A stretch of DNA of 64,000 nucleotides from Desulfovibrio piger (GCF_951793255.1 NZ_OX636706.1:1649001-1713000); one strand, 5' to 3'. Numbered from the stretch's first letter, positions 9,063-17,953 are shown. The notes: generated by a model not told the origin, from the sequence alone. Numbers and translations are program-made.

Positions 9063-10046
9063 ATGCCTGAAGCACCAGAGAAAAACCTGGCTCTTGACAT
9101 CGTTCGCATCACGGAAGCCGCCGCGCTTTCTTCGGCCCGCTGGCTGGGCCGCGGCAACAAGGAGGCCGGTGACGGCGCCGCCGTGGACGCCATGCGCAAC
9201 AGTTTTTCCACCCTGCATGTGGACGGCATCGTGGTCATCGGTGAAGGCGAAAAGGACCACGCCCCCATGCTGTACAACGGTGAAAAGGTCGGCATGGGCG
9301 ACGGCCCGCAGCTGGATGTGGCCGTGGACCCCGTGGAAGGCACCAGCCTGTTGGCCTATGGCCGTCCCAATGCCATCTCCACGGTGGCCGTGGCGCCGCG
9401 CGGCAGCATGTTCAACCCCGGCCCCAGCTACTACATGCAGAAGCTGGTGGTGGCCCGCGAGGCCCGCGATGTGATCGATCTGGACGCCCCGGTGGACGTC
9501 AACCTGCACAACGTGGCCCGCGCCCTGGGCAAGAACGTGCAGGACCTGGTGGTCTTCGTGCTGGACAAGCCCCGTCACAAGAAGCTCATCGAAGACATCC
9601 GCAGCACGGGCGCCCGCATCCAGCTGCATACCGACGGTGACGTGGCCGGCGCCCTGATGGCCGTGGATCCGCGTTCCGAAGTCGACGTCATGATGGGCAC
9701 CGGCGGCACTCCCGAAGGCGTGCTGGCGGCCTGCGCCATCAAGGGGATGGGCGGCCAGATCCTGGCCCGTCTGGATCCCCAGTCCTATGTGGAGAAGGAA
9801 GCCATCAACGAGGCCGGCATCGACATCCGCGAAGTGCTGACCGTGCACGACCTGGTGCGCAGCGATGATTGCTTCTTTGCCGCCACGGGTATCTCCGGCG
9901 GCGATTTCCTGCGTGGCGTGCGCTACAGCGCCCGTCATGCGGTGACCCATTCCCTGGTGCTGCGCGGCAAGACCGGGACCCTGCGCTATGTGGAATCCTA
10001 CCACAATATGGACAGGCTCTCCAAGATCAGCGCCGTGCAGTACTAA
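9063..10046 (+). CDS. glpX: Class II fructose-1,6-bisphosphatase GlpX
   Basis: 327 residues. The start at 9063 follows a strong GGAGGAGA Shine-Dalgarno; frames reaching further upstream have no family similarity. Class II FBPase hallmarks are GRGNKEAGDGAAVDAMR, VIGEGEKDHAPML, DPVEGT (89-94) and MGTGGTPEGVLAA. It removes the 1-phosphate of fructose-1,6-bisphosphate in gluconeogenesis, using Mg or Mn. The 145 bases between nadE and this gene hold an imperfect GC-rich inverted repeat but no gene. Confidence 0.95.
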   Translation: MPEAPEKNLALDIVRITEAAALSSARWLGRGNKEAGDGAAVDAMRNSFSTLHVDGIVVIGEGEKDHAPMLYNGEKVGMGDGPQLDVAVDPVEGTSLLAYGRPNAISTVAVAPRGSMFNPGPSYYMQKLVVAREARDVIDLDAPVDVNLHNVARALGKNVQDLVVFVLDKPRHKKLIEDIRSTGARIQLHTDGDVAGALMAVDPRSEVDVMMGTGGTPEGVLAACAIKGMGGQILARLDPQSYVEKEAINEAGIDIREVLTVHDLVRSDDCFFAATGISGGDFLRGVRYSARHAVTHSLVLRGKTGTLRYVESYHNMDRLSKISAVQY

Positions 10047-10063
10047 GCGAGGCTTGTTGCTTG

Positions 10064-10546
10064 ATGAGAAAAACAGGATGCCAAGGCTGGCTGGCCAGCG
10101 GGCTGCTTTGCGGCCTGCTGCTGGGCGGCCTGACCGTGGTCGCCCCGGTGGACGTGGAAGCGGCCGCCGTGACGACGGTCTATGACGGGCAGAGCCCGGT
10201 GGAAGAAAAGGAACTGCTGCGCTTTCTCGATATGCTGCCCCAGTTCCGCAGCTGGGCCCGTGAGAACAGGATCGAGGCCCATCCCGTGGCCCGCAGGGGC
10301 AAGGCGGATTTCCTCTATCCTGAGGATGCCGCCCGCTGGGTGGAAGCCAAGGGCTGGGATGCCCGGCGCTTCTTCTGCGTCATGGGCCGTATGGCCGCAG
10401 CGCTTGTCATCGTGGAAGACGGCAATGACCTGCAGGCCCGTCCCAAGGATATGCCCGTCGTGGACAAGAGCGAAGTGGAGCTGGCCCGCAAGCATCTGGG
10501 CAGCCTGCTCAAGGTGAGCATGCCTGACGAGGGCATGTCCCACTAG
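10064..10546 (+). CDS. Small exported protein of unknown function
   Basis: 160 residues from the ATG at 10064. MRK, a leucine/glycine-rich core (about 10-28) and VEAAA form a Sec signal peptide with cleavage near residue 36. The mature part is acidic-basic mixed, with no cysteine pair and no motif I recognise. It follows glpX by 17 bases and is probably co-transcribed. Its TAG stop is the target of the IS5-family insertion that begins at 10546. The coding sequence is intact, but the gene is now separated from the intrinsic terminator at 11443. Confidence 0.65.
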   Translation: MRKTGCQGWLASGLLCGLLLGGLTVVAPVDVEAAAVTTVYDGQSPVEEKELLRFLDMLPQFRSWARENRIEAHPVARRGKADFLYPEDAARWVEAKGWDARRFFCVMGRMAAALVIVEDGNDLQARPKDMPVVDKSEVELARKHLGSLLKVSMPDEGMSH

Positions 10547-10562
10547 AAGTCATTTCATAATT
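10546..10562 (+). repeat. Left terminal inverted repeat of the IS5-family element
   Basis: GAAGTCATTTCATAATT. It pairs with 11388-11404 with one mismatch. The first G also completes the TAG stop of the upstream gene. Confidence 0.9.
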
Positions 10563-10598
10563 CTGGAGAAAATTTAAGGTTTCGGTTAGTCTCAAAAA

Positions 10599-11389
10599 AT
10601 GAGCAAAGCCGAAATGCTAACTGATGATCAATGGTCTGTCCTGGAACCTCTTTTTCAGAAAGAGCGCACAGGCGCAGGACGTCCACAAATTCATTCTGAC
10701 AGAGAAGTTTTAAATGGCGTCCTCTGGGTCTTGCGTACAGGCGCGGCATGGGCGGACTTACCGGACAGGTTTCCATCTTCCGCAACTTGCTATCGGAGAT
10801 TCAGCAAATGGGTAAAAGATGGAAGGCTTCGAAAAATTCTGGAGTCTCTGGCCCGGCATCTTGAAGATAATGGCCTGATAAATCTGGAAGAATGCTTCAT
10901 TGACGGCACATTCGTTGTCGCAAAAAAAGGGGCCCAAAAGTGGGAAAGACCAAGCGGGGCAAAGGTACGAAGCTCATGGTTATTGCTGACGCTTCTGGTT
11001 TACCTATCGCCGTGTACACGGATTCTGCTAACCCTCATGAAGTCAGACTTGTCCAGGCTACAATCAATGAAATTGTCACGTTGGGACGCCCCCGAAGAAT
11101 TATTGGGGATCGTGCCTATGACAGCGATCCGCTTGATGAAGCCCTTGCTTCTCAGGGAATTGAACTCATCGCGCCGCACCGCAAGAATCGTAAAAAGCCG
11201 GCGACGCAAGACGGACGGCTCTTGCGCCGTTACAAAAGAAGATGGAAAATTGAACGCCTTTTTGCGTGGCTTAACAAATTTAAAAAGGCAATAACTCGTT
11301 GGGAAAGGTGCGTTGAACGTTTTACGGCTCTTGTCCACCTTGCTTTTTCTATGATTTTGTTGAGAAGAGTTATAAAAATTGCCCATTAA
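10599..11389 (+). CDS. IS5-family DDE transposase, made by -1 frameshift
   Basis: The frame starting MSKAEMLTDDQW (10599) carries the N-terminal helix-turn-helix, WVLRTGAAWADLP and the first catalytic Asp in ECFIDGTF. The second frame supplies GKTKRGKGTKLMV, the second Asp in IGDRAYDSD and the Glu in RRWKIERLFAWL. They join at seven A residues (10922-10928) followed by GGGG. Slipping back one base gives a continuous protein of about 263 residues matching the usual layout AKK-RGPKVGKTKRGKG. Without slippage the first frame runs to 11294 as non-transposase sequence. Confidence 0.88.
10922..10932 (+). promoter_or_regulatory. Programmed -1 frameshift site in the transposase
   Basis: A7 followed by G4. 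In the first frame it reads GCA AAA AAA GGG, which satisfies the X XXY YYZ slippery heptamer. The second frame overlaps here and completes the DDE domain. Confidence 0.8.
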
Positions 11390-11404
11390 TTATGAAATGA
11401 GTTC
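11388..11404 (+). repeat. Right terminal inverted repeat of the IS5-family element
   Basis: AATTATGAAATGAGTTC, the inverted partner of 10546-10562 with one mismatch, followed by the TA target duplicate. Confidence 0.9.
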
Positions 11405-11442
11405 TAGCATCGCAGGCCCCTGCCTGCTGTTCTGAAAAAAAG

Positions 11443-11473
11443 GCGTCCGTCCCGTGAGGATGGGCGCTTTTTT
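11443..11473 (+). terminator. Intrinsic terminator stranded by the IS element
   Basis: A 10-bp stem with two G-T pairs (11443-11452 with 11458-11467), 5-base loop, then six T. Before the insertion it would have ended the glpX/exported-protein transcript about 40 bases past the stop. Confidence 0.8.
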
Positions 11474-11879
11474 CATGCCGTTTGGCTTTGTTCCGTTTGC
11501 ATCCTCCCTGCTGGCAGGCGGATGTGGAGAGTCCTTTTCTCGCACGGCGAGGCCTTCAGAGCCTTAGCGGCGGCGACGGACGGAAGCGCCAAACGAAGAA
11601 GAGCTGTCTCCCAAACAGAGGGCCGGGACTGGTGGCCTCCCTGCTTTACAGTACGCTATGGAGGCAGGTCCGGTACGTTCGCATTTGTTGGTGTGGTGTC
11701 GTGTCGCTAGGGGAGATCCGCCATCTCGGGCGGCATCCTTTCCGTATGTTTGCGGATACGTCGTCCGGCAGGGATAAAGAGATGCTGTCACAGTCCCGCT
11801 GTCCGAAATGTGGGGCGGCAGGCAGCCCGGCAGCAGACAGGTGGAGTTCCCGCTGGGCAAGGAAACAGGAAACGCAAAA
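11474..11879. other. Intergenic stretch, no gene seen
   Basis: About 400 bases between two terminators. A short plus-strand frame contains a CPKCG pair near 11797-11811, but it lacks a ribosome site and family similarity. A small inverted repeat GCCTCC/GGAGGC lies near 11634-11665. Nothing else is convincing. Confidence 0.5.
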
Positions 11880-11912
11880 GGGGAGAGCCTTGGCAGGCTC
11901 TCCCCTTGTTTT
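11880..11912 (-). terminator. Bidirectional terminator after the GT39-like gene
   Basis: Perfect 10-bp stem (11880-11889 with 11896-11905), 6-base loop. CTTTTGCGTTT follows on the minus strand and TTGTTTTT on the plus strand, so it can serve the minus-strand gene ending at 11931. Confidence 0.8.
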
Positions 11913-11930
11913 TGGTCTATGGACGGGCGC

Positions 11931-14387
11931 TTACTGGGCCGGAACGGCTTCCGGCGGGATGGGCGCGCCGTGTTCGGGGCCCGCGGGCAGGGTCTGCACG
12001 GCGGGCGCCTCCTGCACGGGTTCGGCAGGCTGCGCGTTTTCCGCAGGCGCGGGCGTGCCTTCCGCGGGAGCGGGGGCCGCAGCCTCCTCGGCCGGGGCAG
12101 CCTGCGTTTCCGCAGGAGCGGCGGCATCAGTCGCGGGAGCGGTGTCTTCCGGCGTTTCCGGAGCCTGGGCGGCTTCAGCCGGAGCAGCGGCCTCAGGGGC
12201 CGGGGCCGCTTCAGCAGCTGCCGCATCAGCAGCGGGCGTTTCCGGTGCGGCCGTTTCGGCAGCAGCTTCGGGGGTCGCAGGAGCCGCGCTTTCCTCAACA
12301 GCGGCCGGAGCGGCAGGGGCAGCGGCGTTCAGGGGCTGGGCGGCGGCGAGCTTGAGCTCGGCATGTCCGGCCAGCTGGGGAGCCAGCCACAGGTGGGCGG
12401 GCTGGGCCAGGAGGATGGCGAACAGGGTGCAGACCAGCAGGGAGCCGCCGGGCCAGGCGCGGCGGGTGAAGCGGGCCAGCAGCACGGCAAAGACGATGCA
12501 CAGGCCGCCCAGGACGGGCAGGGCATCCAGACTGGTCAGCAGGGCCTCATACTGCTGGGGGATGGCCAGCGAGGTGGACGTGCGGAGCCATTCCAGCGCC
12601 ACGGGGAAGTGCAGGGCGGCCAGCAGCATGCCCGCATGCAGGAAGAGCAGGGCGATGACCAGATAGAAGAACTTGCTGCCCAGGCTGCCCATGCGGACCA
12701 GGGCGCGGCCCAGCAGGATGGCCAGCAGGCAGAGCGCGGGCGTGGCACCGGCAAGACCGGAACCCAGCAGGGACAGGGGCAGGGAGAAGAACAGGGCGAT
12801 CCAGAGGAAGGAACTGCCGCTGTTTTCCTTGCGGCTGGCCCGCAGGGTCTTCCAGCTGGTGGCGAACACGCGGCCCCAGTTGACGCCGGTGACCACGAAG
12901 AGCCAGGGCAGGAGGCCGAGCACGGCCAGCGCCGGGGCCAGCCACCAGAAGGCGGGCAGGGGCCAGGGCAGGCTGATGAACTTGCCCGACACGGCCTGGG
13001 CGTAGCCTTCGGCCTGCACCCAGAAGATGATGGCGGCGGCCCAGAGGGTGCCCAGCAGCAGGAGCAGGAGGAAGCCCGCCAGCGCGTCCAGACGCTGGGC
13101 GCGACGGATGCGCCAGGTCCAGAACAGGTGGACGAGGCTGGTCAGCAGGGGCAGGATCAGGAAGACCAGGCCGCCGGTCAGCGCGGCCAGACCGGAGGTC
13201 AGGAAGGCCAGCGGCAGGGAGATCCAGGCGTGTTCCTTTTTCCAGCCCATGCAGAAAAAGGCCATGGAGAGCAGGCACAGACCGGTGGCCAGCCCCTGCG
13301 GGCCCATGAAATGCGCCAGCTGCGGGAACAGCAGGCTGGAGAGCAGGATCAGGCCGGAGGCCAGGGCGGCCTGCGGGCCGAAACCGGCGGCACGGCTCAG
13401 GGCCCAGGTGCCCCACAGACAAGCCAGCCCGCCCAGAGCGGCGCCCGCCGGCCAGACGAAGGCCGAAAGCTGCGGCACCATGCGGGCCACCAGGTCGAGG
13501 GCGGCCAGCATCCATACGAAGACGGGCAGCTGGGCATCACCGTTATGCAGGGGCGCGAACCACTGTCCACTGGCCAGCGCTTCACGGACGGTATCCATCA
13601 GTTTCATTTCCGGCGGGCAGTACAGACCGCCGGTCAGGAAGGTGGGCCAGAGCTGGCAGGCCAGGAGCAGGAGCAGGGCCAGGGGGCCCATCTTGGCCAG
13701 TACGGCAAAGGCCTTCTGGGCAGGCCCGGCTTCCAGCACGGCCACCGGCGCGGCAGCAGGCGCGGCGGGAGCGGCCGGGGCTTCTGCCTGCGGGGCGGGC
13801 GCCTGGCCTTCTTCCGGCAGGGGAGCTGCTTCGGCTGCCGGGATCTGTTCATCCATCGCAGCGGGCTGCATGGTGGCCAGACCGCGACGTCCGCTGCGGG
13901 GCGCTTCGGCCATGGCGGCAGCCGCGGCGGCATCGGCAGCGACGTCCTCCGCAGGGGCTTCGCTGCCGTCGGCCTTTTCTTCGGCGGTGACGGCAGGCTC
14001 GGTCGCGGGTACGGGCCGTGCAGCCTCGGCAGGGGCCGCAGGCGCTTCCCCGGCTTCCATGCTCAGGGGCGCTTCGGGCGTATGGTCCGCGGCAGGGCTT
14101 TCCACCGGCGCGGCAACGGGCGCGGCGGGAGCGGCCGGGGCGCCCTCAGCCTGCACGGCCTCTGCGGCGGGCATGGGGATGGGGACCTCTTGCTGCGGGG
14201 CGGGCGCCGGTTCCGGGGCCACAGACGCTGTGCCGGGGGCCGGGCTCTTCTGGCCGTCGGCAGGGGCGGGGCGGCTTACCCGGGCCCGGGCCTCTTCATC
14301 CAGCTGGGACCAGGGCGTCATGCCCATGGGGATCTCCTCTTCAGGGCAGGCCAGCTTGCTGGCGGCATCGGGATTTTTTTCTGTCAT
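11931..14387 (-). CDS. GT39/ArnT-like membrane protein with Pro/Ala-rich ends
   Basis: 818 residues in three parts. Residues 1 to about 220 are a low-complexity Pro/Ala/Glu cytosolic tail. About 225-680 are 10-12 membrane spans. About 685-818 are again Pro/Ala/Glu-rich. After the first span, MKLMDTVREALASGQW followed by PLHNGDAQLPVFVW resembles the first periplasmic loop of ArnT/PMT glycosyltransferases (family 39), which move sugars from polyprenyl phosphate to lipid A or proteins; the usual Asp-Glu pair is reduced to a single Glu. AGGAG lies 5 bases upstream of the ATG. The start overlaps the upstream lipoprotein stop by 4 bases (ATGA), indicating coupling. Enzymatic activity is inferred, not certain. 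Confidence 0.65.
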   Translation of the reverse strand: MTEKNPDAASKLACPEEEIPMGMTPWSQLDEEARARVSRPAPADGQKSPAPGTASVAPEPAPAPQQEVPIPMPAAEAVQAEGAPAAPAAPVAAPVESPAADHTPEAPLSMEAGEAPAAPAEAARPVPATEPAVTAEEKADGSEAPAEDVAADAAAAAAMAEAPRSGRRGLATMQPAAMDEQIPAAEAAPLPEEGQAPAPQAEAPAAPAAPAAAPVAVLEAGPAQKAFAVLAKMGPLALLLLLACQLWPTFLTGGLYCPPEMKLMDTVREALASGQWFAPLHNGDAQLPVFVWMLAALDLVARMVPQLSAFVWPAGAALGGLACLWGTWALSRAAGFGPQAALASGLILLSSLLFPQLAHFMGPQGLATGLCLLSMAFFCMGWKKEHAWISLPLAFLTSGLAALTGGLVFLILPLLTSLVHLFWTWRIRRAQRLDALAGFLLLLLLGTLWAAAIIFWVQAEGYAQAVSGKFISLPWPLPAFWWLAPALAVLGLLPWLFVVTGVNWGRVFATSWKTLRASRKENSGSSFLWIALFFSLPLSLLGSGLAGATPALCLLAILLGRALVRMGSLGSKFFYLVIALLFLHAGMLLAALHFPVALEWLRTSTSLAIPQQYEALLTSLDALPVLGGLCIVFAVLLARFTRRAWPGGSLLVCTLFAILLAQPAHLWLAPQLAGHAELKLAAAQPLNAAAPAAPAAVEESAAPATPEAAAETAAPETPAADAAAAEAAPAPEAAAPAEAAQAPETPEDTAPATDAAAPAETQAAPAEEAAAPAPAEGTPAPAENAQPAEPVQEAPAVQTLPAGPEHGAPIPPEAVPAQ

Positions 14388-16498
14388 GATGGCTCCTTGG
14401 GCGATGCGGCGGCTCCGACCAGATAATGCCGGGCAGAACGGCCGTTCAGGGTCACGGTCAGACCTCCCCGGACAGCCAGGGACGTCTGTTCAACGATATC
14501 TTGCGCTGCCCCGGAAACGGGCAGGGGGATGCGAAAGGTGGCGCTGTCGCTGCCGAAGTTGGCGGCCAGCACCCAGCAGCTGCCGTCAGGCAGACGGGTG
14601 ACGGTGGCCAGAGTCCCGGCAGGGCCGCTGACCACGCGCAAAAGCCGGCCCCGGGCCACACCGGAGACGGCGCGGGCATGCAGCAGCCGCGCCATGATGC
14701 TTGCCGGGCTCCGGGGCAGGCGCAGCTCTTCCGAAAGCGGGCCAAAGGCCAGGGGCGCGGGCTCCACTTCTCCGGCTGCGGTCTCCGGCTCCAGAAGGGG
14801 GACGAGACCGGCGCTGGCAGCCGTGCCCGGCGTGGACTTGGGCAGGGGCAGGGCGCCCTGCAATTCCTGCGGGCTCACGAAGGCCAGACCGGGCAGGCCC
14901 ACACGCCAGGCAAGCAGCAGCAGGCAGGCTTCTTCCAGTTCCGTGTCGCGCCGGTCGCGGGCGGGAACGGCATCGGGCTTGCGCCCAAGGGCTTCCCGGG
15001 CCAGTCCGGCGGGCGTGGTGGGCCAGAAATATTCGTCGTCATGCAGGCCGGCAAGACGGCAGGCACGCTGGAACAGGGCCTCGCCACCGGGCAGGTCGCG
15101 CAGGGGACGCCAGTCCACGCCCCGCCACTGGTGCAGACCGCGGGCCAGACCTTCCTGCCGGACACCGCTGTTCATGGACTGGCGCAGTAATGAGGCCAGA
15201 GGCGCGGCATCGCCGGTGAGCAGGGCATATTCGGCGGCGGGGCTGGTGACGGTATCGCGGGTCAGGTCCACGGGGGCCCGCTGGATAAGGGGCGTCAGCG
15301 ACGGGGGCAGGATGTCGGCCTGCATGGCCCAGCCGCCGTAGCGGTGGATCTCGCGGGCAAGGGCATCCAGGGCCTCCAGACCGGGGGCCAGCTGGTCACG
15401 GGGGGAGGGAACTCCGCCGTCGGGCGGCACGTCCAGGCCCATGATGGCTTCAAGGTGCAGCCCGGCCAGGGTCTGCTGCTGCAGGCCGGTATGGCGGATG
15501 ACGGCGGCGGAGAGCACGCGCCGGGCCTGTCCCGAGGGATCCTGCCAGAGCAGCACGGGGCGCAGCACGTTGCCCGCATAGCGGTAGAGCCAGCGCCGGG
15601 GCTTGCCGTCGGCCCCGCGCACTTCGCCGGTGACGGCCCAGCCGCCGGGCGTGGCCCAGGGCAGGCTGTCGCGCAGCAGGGCCGGGGGCAGCAGGCCCTT
15701 GTCGGTGAGGGCGCGGCATTGCCGGGCGTTGAGGGGGAGGCATTCCCATTCCTGGGGCGAGGCGGGCAGCGTGCTCCAGAGGGAGGAGGGGGCCTCCATC
15801 ATGGCGTACAGACCGCTGAAGCGGCTGGCGTGGCGGGCCTGGAGGAAAAAGTCCGGGCCCAGGCCTGTGGCGGCCGGGGGCAGGGAGCCGCCCAGCTGGA
15901 AGCCGCTGGTGGCGGCACGGGCGTTGAGCCGGGCGAACTGTTCGTCATCGCCGCTGCGGGCGTCGAAGGCCAGGGACGTGGTGCCCGTGCCGAAATCGGG
16001 GCGGAGCTGGTTGTGCCAGAGGGCGCCCTGTTCCTGGGACGGGGACAGGTAGAGGCCGGAAAAGCCCATCCGCCGGAAGGCTTCCAGGGTGCCGGAGCGG
16101 GCCAGGGACTGCATGGCCGTGGCCTTGCCCCGCAGGGTGTGGGGATTGACCTCCAGCCAGCAGGGGGCGGCGTCCAGCAGCAGGGGAAGACGGTCATTGC
16201 TGCCGCTGTTGCCCCACAGGCGTTCCGAGCCCGAGACCTCGGCGGCCAGGTCGTCGGCATTGCCCAGCATGGACTGGCGTTCCAGCCACTGGATATAGCC
16301 GGGATCGGCGCGCAGCAGGCTGCCGGGGGCCCTGTCGGGGCGTTCCGTCCCGGACAGGAGCATCGGCTTGCGGCCGTGCGGGCCCATGACCTCCTGCGAA
16401 CAGGCGCAGAGCAGCAGGGCCAGCACGACCGCCAAAAGCCGCCAAAGGGCAAAGGTCGCTAATGGGCGGCCTTTTCTTCTTCCTTGGCCGCGTTCCAC
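14384..16498 (-). CDS. Large lipoprotein with GH13-like features
   Basis: 704 residues from a GTG at 16498 that has GAAGGA 6 bases upstream and lies inside the end of mazG. The start MERGQGRRKGRP gives a basic n-region, then LLAVVLALLLCACSQ, a probable lipoprotein signal with a loose lipobox. The body contains GFSGLYLSPSQEQGALW, and the C-terminus has an amylase-like all-beta region (WVLAANFGSDSATFRIPLP). Together these suggest an alpha-amylase/trehalose-synthase (GH13) fold, but I cannot identify the catalytic Asp/Glu/Asp set, so it may be a non-catalytic relative. It is coupled to the GT39-like gene downstream, which suggests a shared envelope-glycan role. Confidence 0.55.
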   Translation of the reverse strand: MERGQGRRKGRPLATFALWRLLAVVLALLLCACSQEVMGPHGRKPMLLSGTERPDRAPGSLLRADPGYIQWLERQSMLGNADDLAAEVSGSERLWGNSGSNDRLPLLLDAAPCWLEVNPHTLRGKATAMQSLARSGTLEAFRRMGFSGLYLSPSQEQGALWHNQLRPDFGTGTTSLAFDARSGDDEQFARLNARAATSGFQLGGSLPPAATGLGPDFFLQARHASRFSGLYAMMEAPSSLWSTLPASPQEWECLPLNARQCRALTDKGLLPPALLRDSLPWATPGGWAVTGEVRGADGKPRRWLYRYAGNVLRPVLLWQDPSGQARRVLSAAVIRHTGLQQQTLAGLHLEAIMGLDVPPDGGVPSPRDQLAPGLEALDALAREIHRYGGWAMQADILPPSLTPLIQRAPVDLTRDTVTSPAAEYALLTGDAAPLASLLRQSMNSGVRQEGLARGLHQWRGVDWRPLRDLPGGEALFQRACRLAGLHDDEYFWPTTPAGLAREALGRKPDAVPARDRRDTELEEACLLLLAWRVGLPGLAFVSPQELQGALPLPKSTPGTAASAGLVPLLEPETAAGEVEPAPLAFGPLSEELRLPRSPASIMARLLHARAVSGVARGRLLRVVSGPAGTLATVTRLPDGSCWVLAANFGSDSATFRIPLPVSGAAQDIVEQTSLAVRGGLTVTLNGRSARHYLVGAAASPKEPS

Positions 16499-17256
16499 AG
16501 CTCGTCCTTCTCATCCAGCGACAGGTCGGGGAAGTCCTTCCCCTGCTGCCGGGCCAGTTCTTCCATGCGGGCAAAGCGGCGCAGGAAGCGGGCCGTGGCC
16601 AGGTCCAGGGCTTCGCTGGCCTTGATGCCCTTGCGGCGGCCCATCTCGGTGATGCTGAAGATCAGGTCGCCCAGTTCGTGCTTCTGGGCTTCGGCGTCGT
16701 CCCCGGCGGAGGCGTCCAGCCATTCCAGCCATTCGGCTTCCACCTGCTGTTCCACTTCTTCGTCCTCGGGCCAGGTGAAGCCCACGCGGGCGGCCTTGGA
16801 GTGGATGCGGTAGGCCTTGGTCAGCGGCGGCAGGCTGGAGGGCAGGGAGTCGAACAGGCCCTGGGGCTTGCCTTCGGCGTCGGTGTGCTCGGCGCGCTTG
16901 ATCTTTTCCCAGGTCTTGAGCTGCTCGTCCAGATTGTCGAAGGTCACGTCACCGAACACATGGGGATGGCGGCGCACCATCTTGGCCCGGTTGTTGTTCA
17001 GGGCGTCGTCCAGGCTGAACTGGCCGCGCTTCTGGTACAGATGGGCCACGAAGAGCAGCAGGAAGGCCACGTCGCCCAGTTCTTCGCACACGTCGGCCGT
17101 GTTGCCGGAGCGGATGGCGCTGACCAGCTCGTGGCTTTCCTCGATGAGGTATTCGGTCAGGCTTTCGGGGGTCTGCTCCTTGTCCCAGGGGCAGCCGTTC
17201 TCGGCATCGGTCAGCCGTTCGATGACGGCCTGCAATTCTTCCAGAGCGCTTTTCAT
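16459..17256 (-). CDS. mazG: Nucleoside triphosphate pyrophosphohydrolase MazG
   Basis: 265 residues, the size of E. coli MazG. The N-terminal MazG motif is clear: GCPWDKEQTPESL, EESHEL (EExxE-type) and EELGDVAFLLLF (ExxD), which chelate Mg. A second MazG-like half follows, with KHELGDLIFSITEMGR. The enzyme hydrolyses dNTPs and NTPs to monophosphates and is tied to the stringent response and nucleotide-pool cleaning. The end overlaps the lipoprotein gene by about 40 bases. cvpA lies 21 bases upstream, so the four genes form one minus-strand operon. Confidence 0.93.
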   Translation of the reverse strand: MKSALEELQAVIERLTDAENGCPWDKEQTPESLTEYLIEESHELVSAIRSGNTADVCEELGDVAFLLLFVAHLYQKRGQFSLDDALNNNRAKMVRRHPHVFGDVTFDNLDEQLKTWEKIKRAEHTDAEGKPQGLFDSLPSSLPPLTKAYRIHSKAARVGFTWPEDEEVEQQVEAEWLEWLDASAGDDAEAQKHELGDLIFSITEMGRRKGIKASEALDLATARFLRRFARMEELARQQGKDFPDLSLDEKDELWNAAKEEEKAAH

Positions 17257-17277
17257 GAAACAGTTCCTTGTGGAGGG

Positions 17278-17766
17278 TTAAAGTCCGAAACGGCTGATGA
17301 GGTCAGGCGGCAGCCAGCCGCGCACCTGGCTTATCAGGGAATTGAAGTAGGGCAGGGCGCGCGAATGGCGCAGGAACTCGGCATCGCCGAAGAGCTTTTG
17401 CAACAGCAGCAGGACCACGGCGCAGAGCAGCACGCCCTTGGCCAGGCCCAGCAGGCCGCCGGTGAGCTTGTCGATCCAGCCCACGAAGGAGAAGGCCAGC
17501 AGCTTTTGCAGCAGCCGCGCCAGCAGGCCCACGGCGATGAGCACGCCCAGGAAGAGCAGCACATAGCTGGCGATGTTGCGCCAGGCCGGTTCGGTGATGA
17601 AGGTGAGGTGCGGGGCCAGCACGGTGTGGAAATGGTGGGAGACCCAGAAGCCGCCCACGATGGAGATCAGCCCGGCGACCTCGCCCACGAAGCCGGTCCA
17701 GAACCCGCGGGCCGCGAAGGCCGTCAGGACCAGCACGATGATGACGTCGAAAATATCCTGTCCCAT
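17278..17766 (-). CDS. cvpA: CvpA-family inner-membrane protein
   Basis: 162 residues from the ATG at 17766, chosen because AGGA lies 5-6 bases upstream; longer readings add non-membrane residues. Four hydrophobic segments and the pattern MGQDIFDVIIVLVL...GFVGEVAGLIS...GLLGLAKG fit the CvpA (colicin V production) family. Its members help keep envelope integrity, but their molecular role is not settled. It is the first gene of the minus-strand operon cvpA-mazG-lipoprotein-GT39-like. Confidence 0.82.
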   Translation of the reverse strand: MGQDIFDVIIVLVLTAFAARGFWTGFVGEVAGLISIVGGFWVSHHFHTVLAPHLTFITEPAWRNIASYVLLFLGVLIAVGLLARLLQKLLAFSFVGWIDKLTGGLLGLAKGVLLCAVVLLLLQKLFGDAEFLRHSRALPYFNSLISQVRGWLPPDLISRFGL

Positions 17767-17953
17767 AAGCTTCCTGTAGGAAAAGATCCTCCTGCGGCCG
17801 ACGGGGCGGCAGGGTCGCGGGGCGCCGGGATCTCCGGCAGCCTGCGGCGGGCCGCATCCGTGCGTGCAGGTACGGGCGCAGCATAGCAAAAGGGGGGGCA
17901 GGACACAATCCGTCCGTCTGTACAGATGGGGGCCGATACGCTATGCTTGCGGG

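Larger units (their letters stand above)
10546..11404 (+). mobile_element. IS5-family insertion sequence, IS427-like, 859 bp
   Basis: The ends are 17-bp inverted repeats, GAAGTCATTTCATAATT on the left and GAACTCATTTCATAATT read inward on the right, differing at one base. TA flanks both ends (10544-10545 and 11405-11406), a 2-bp target duplication as expected for this group at CTAG targets. It carries one transposase split into two frames. It is visibly richer in A and T than its surroundings, suggesting a recent arrival. The copy looks complete and potentially active. Confidence 0.9.

Noticed and set aside
11482-12666. Plus-strand frame with a CPKCG pair near 11800
   Set aside because: No ribosome site. 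Most of it is antisense to the GT39-like gene and made of Ala/Gly repeats. The single Cys pair is not enough.
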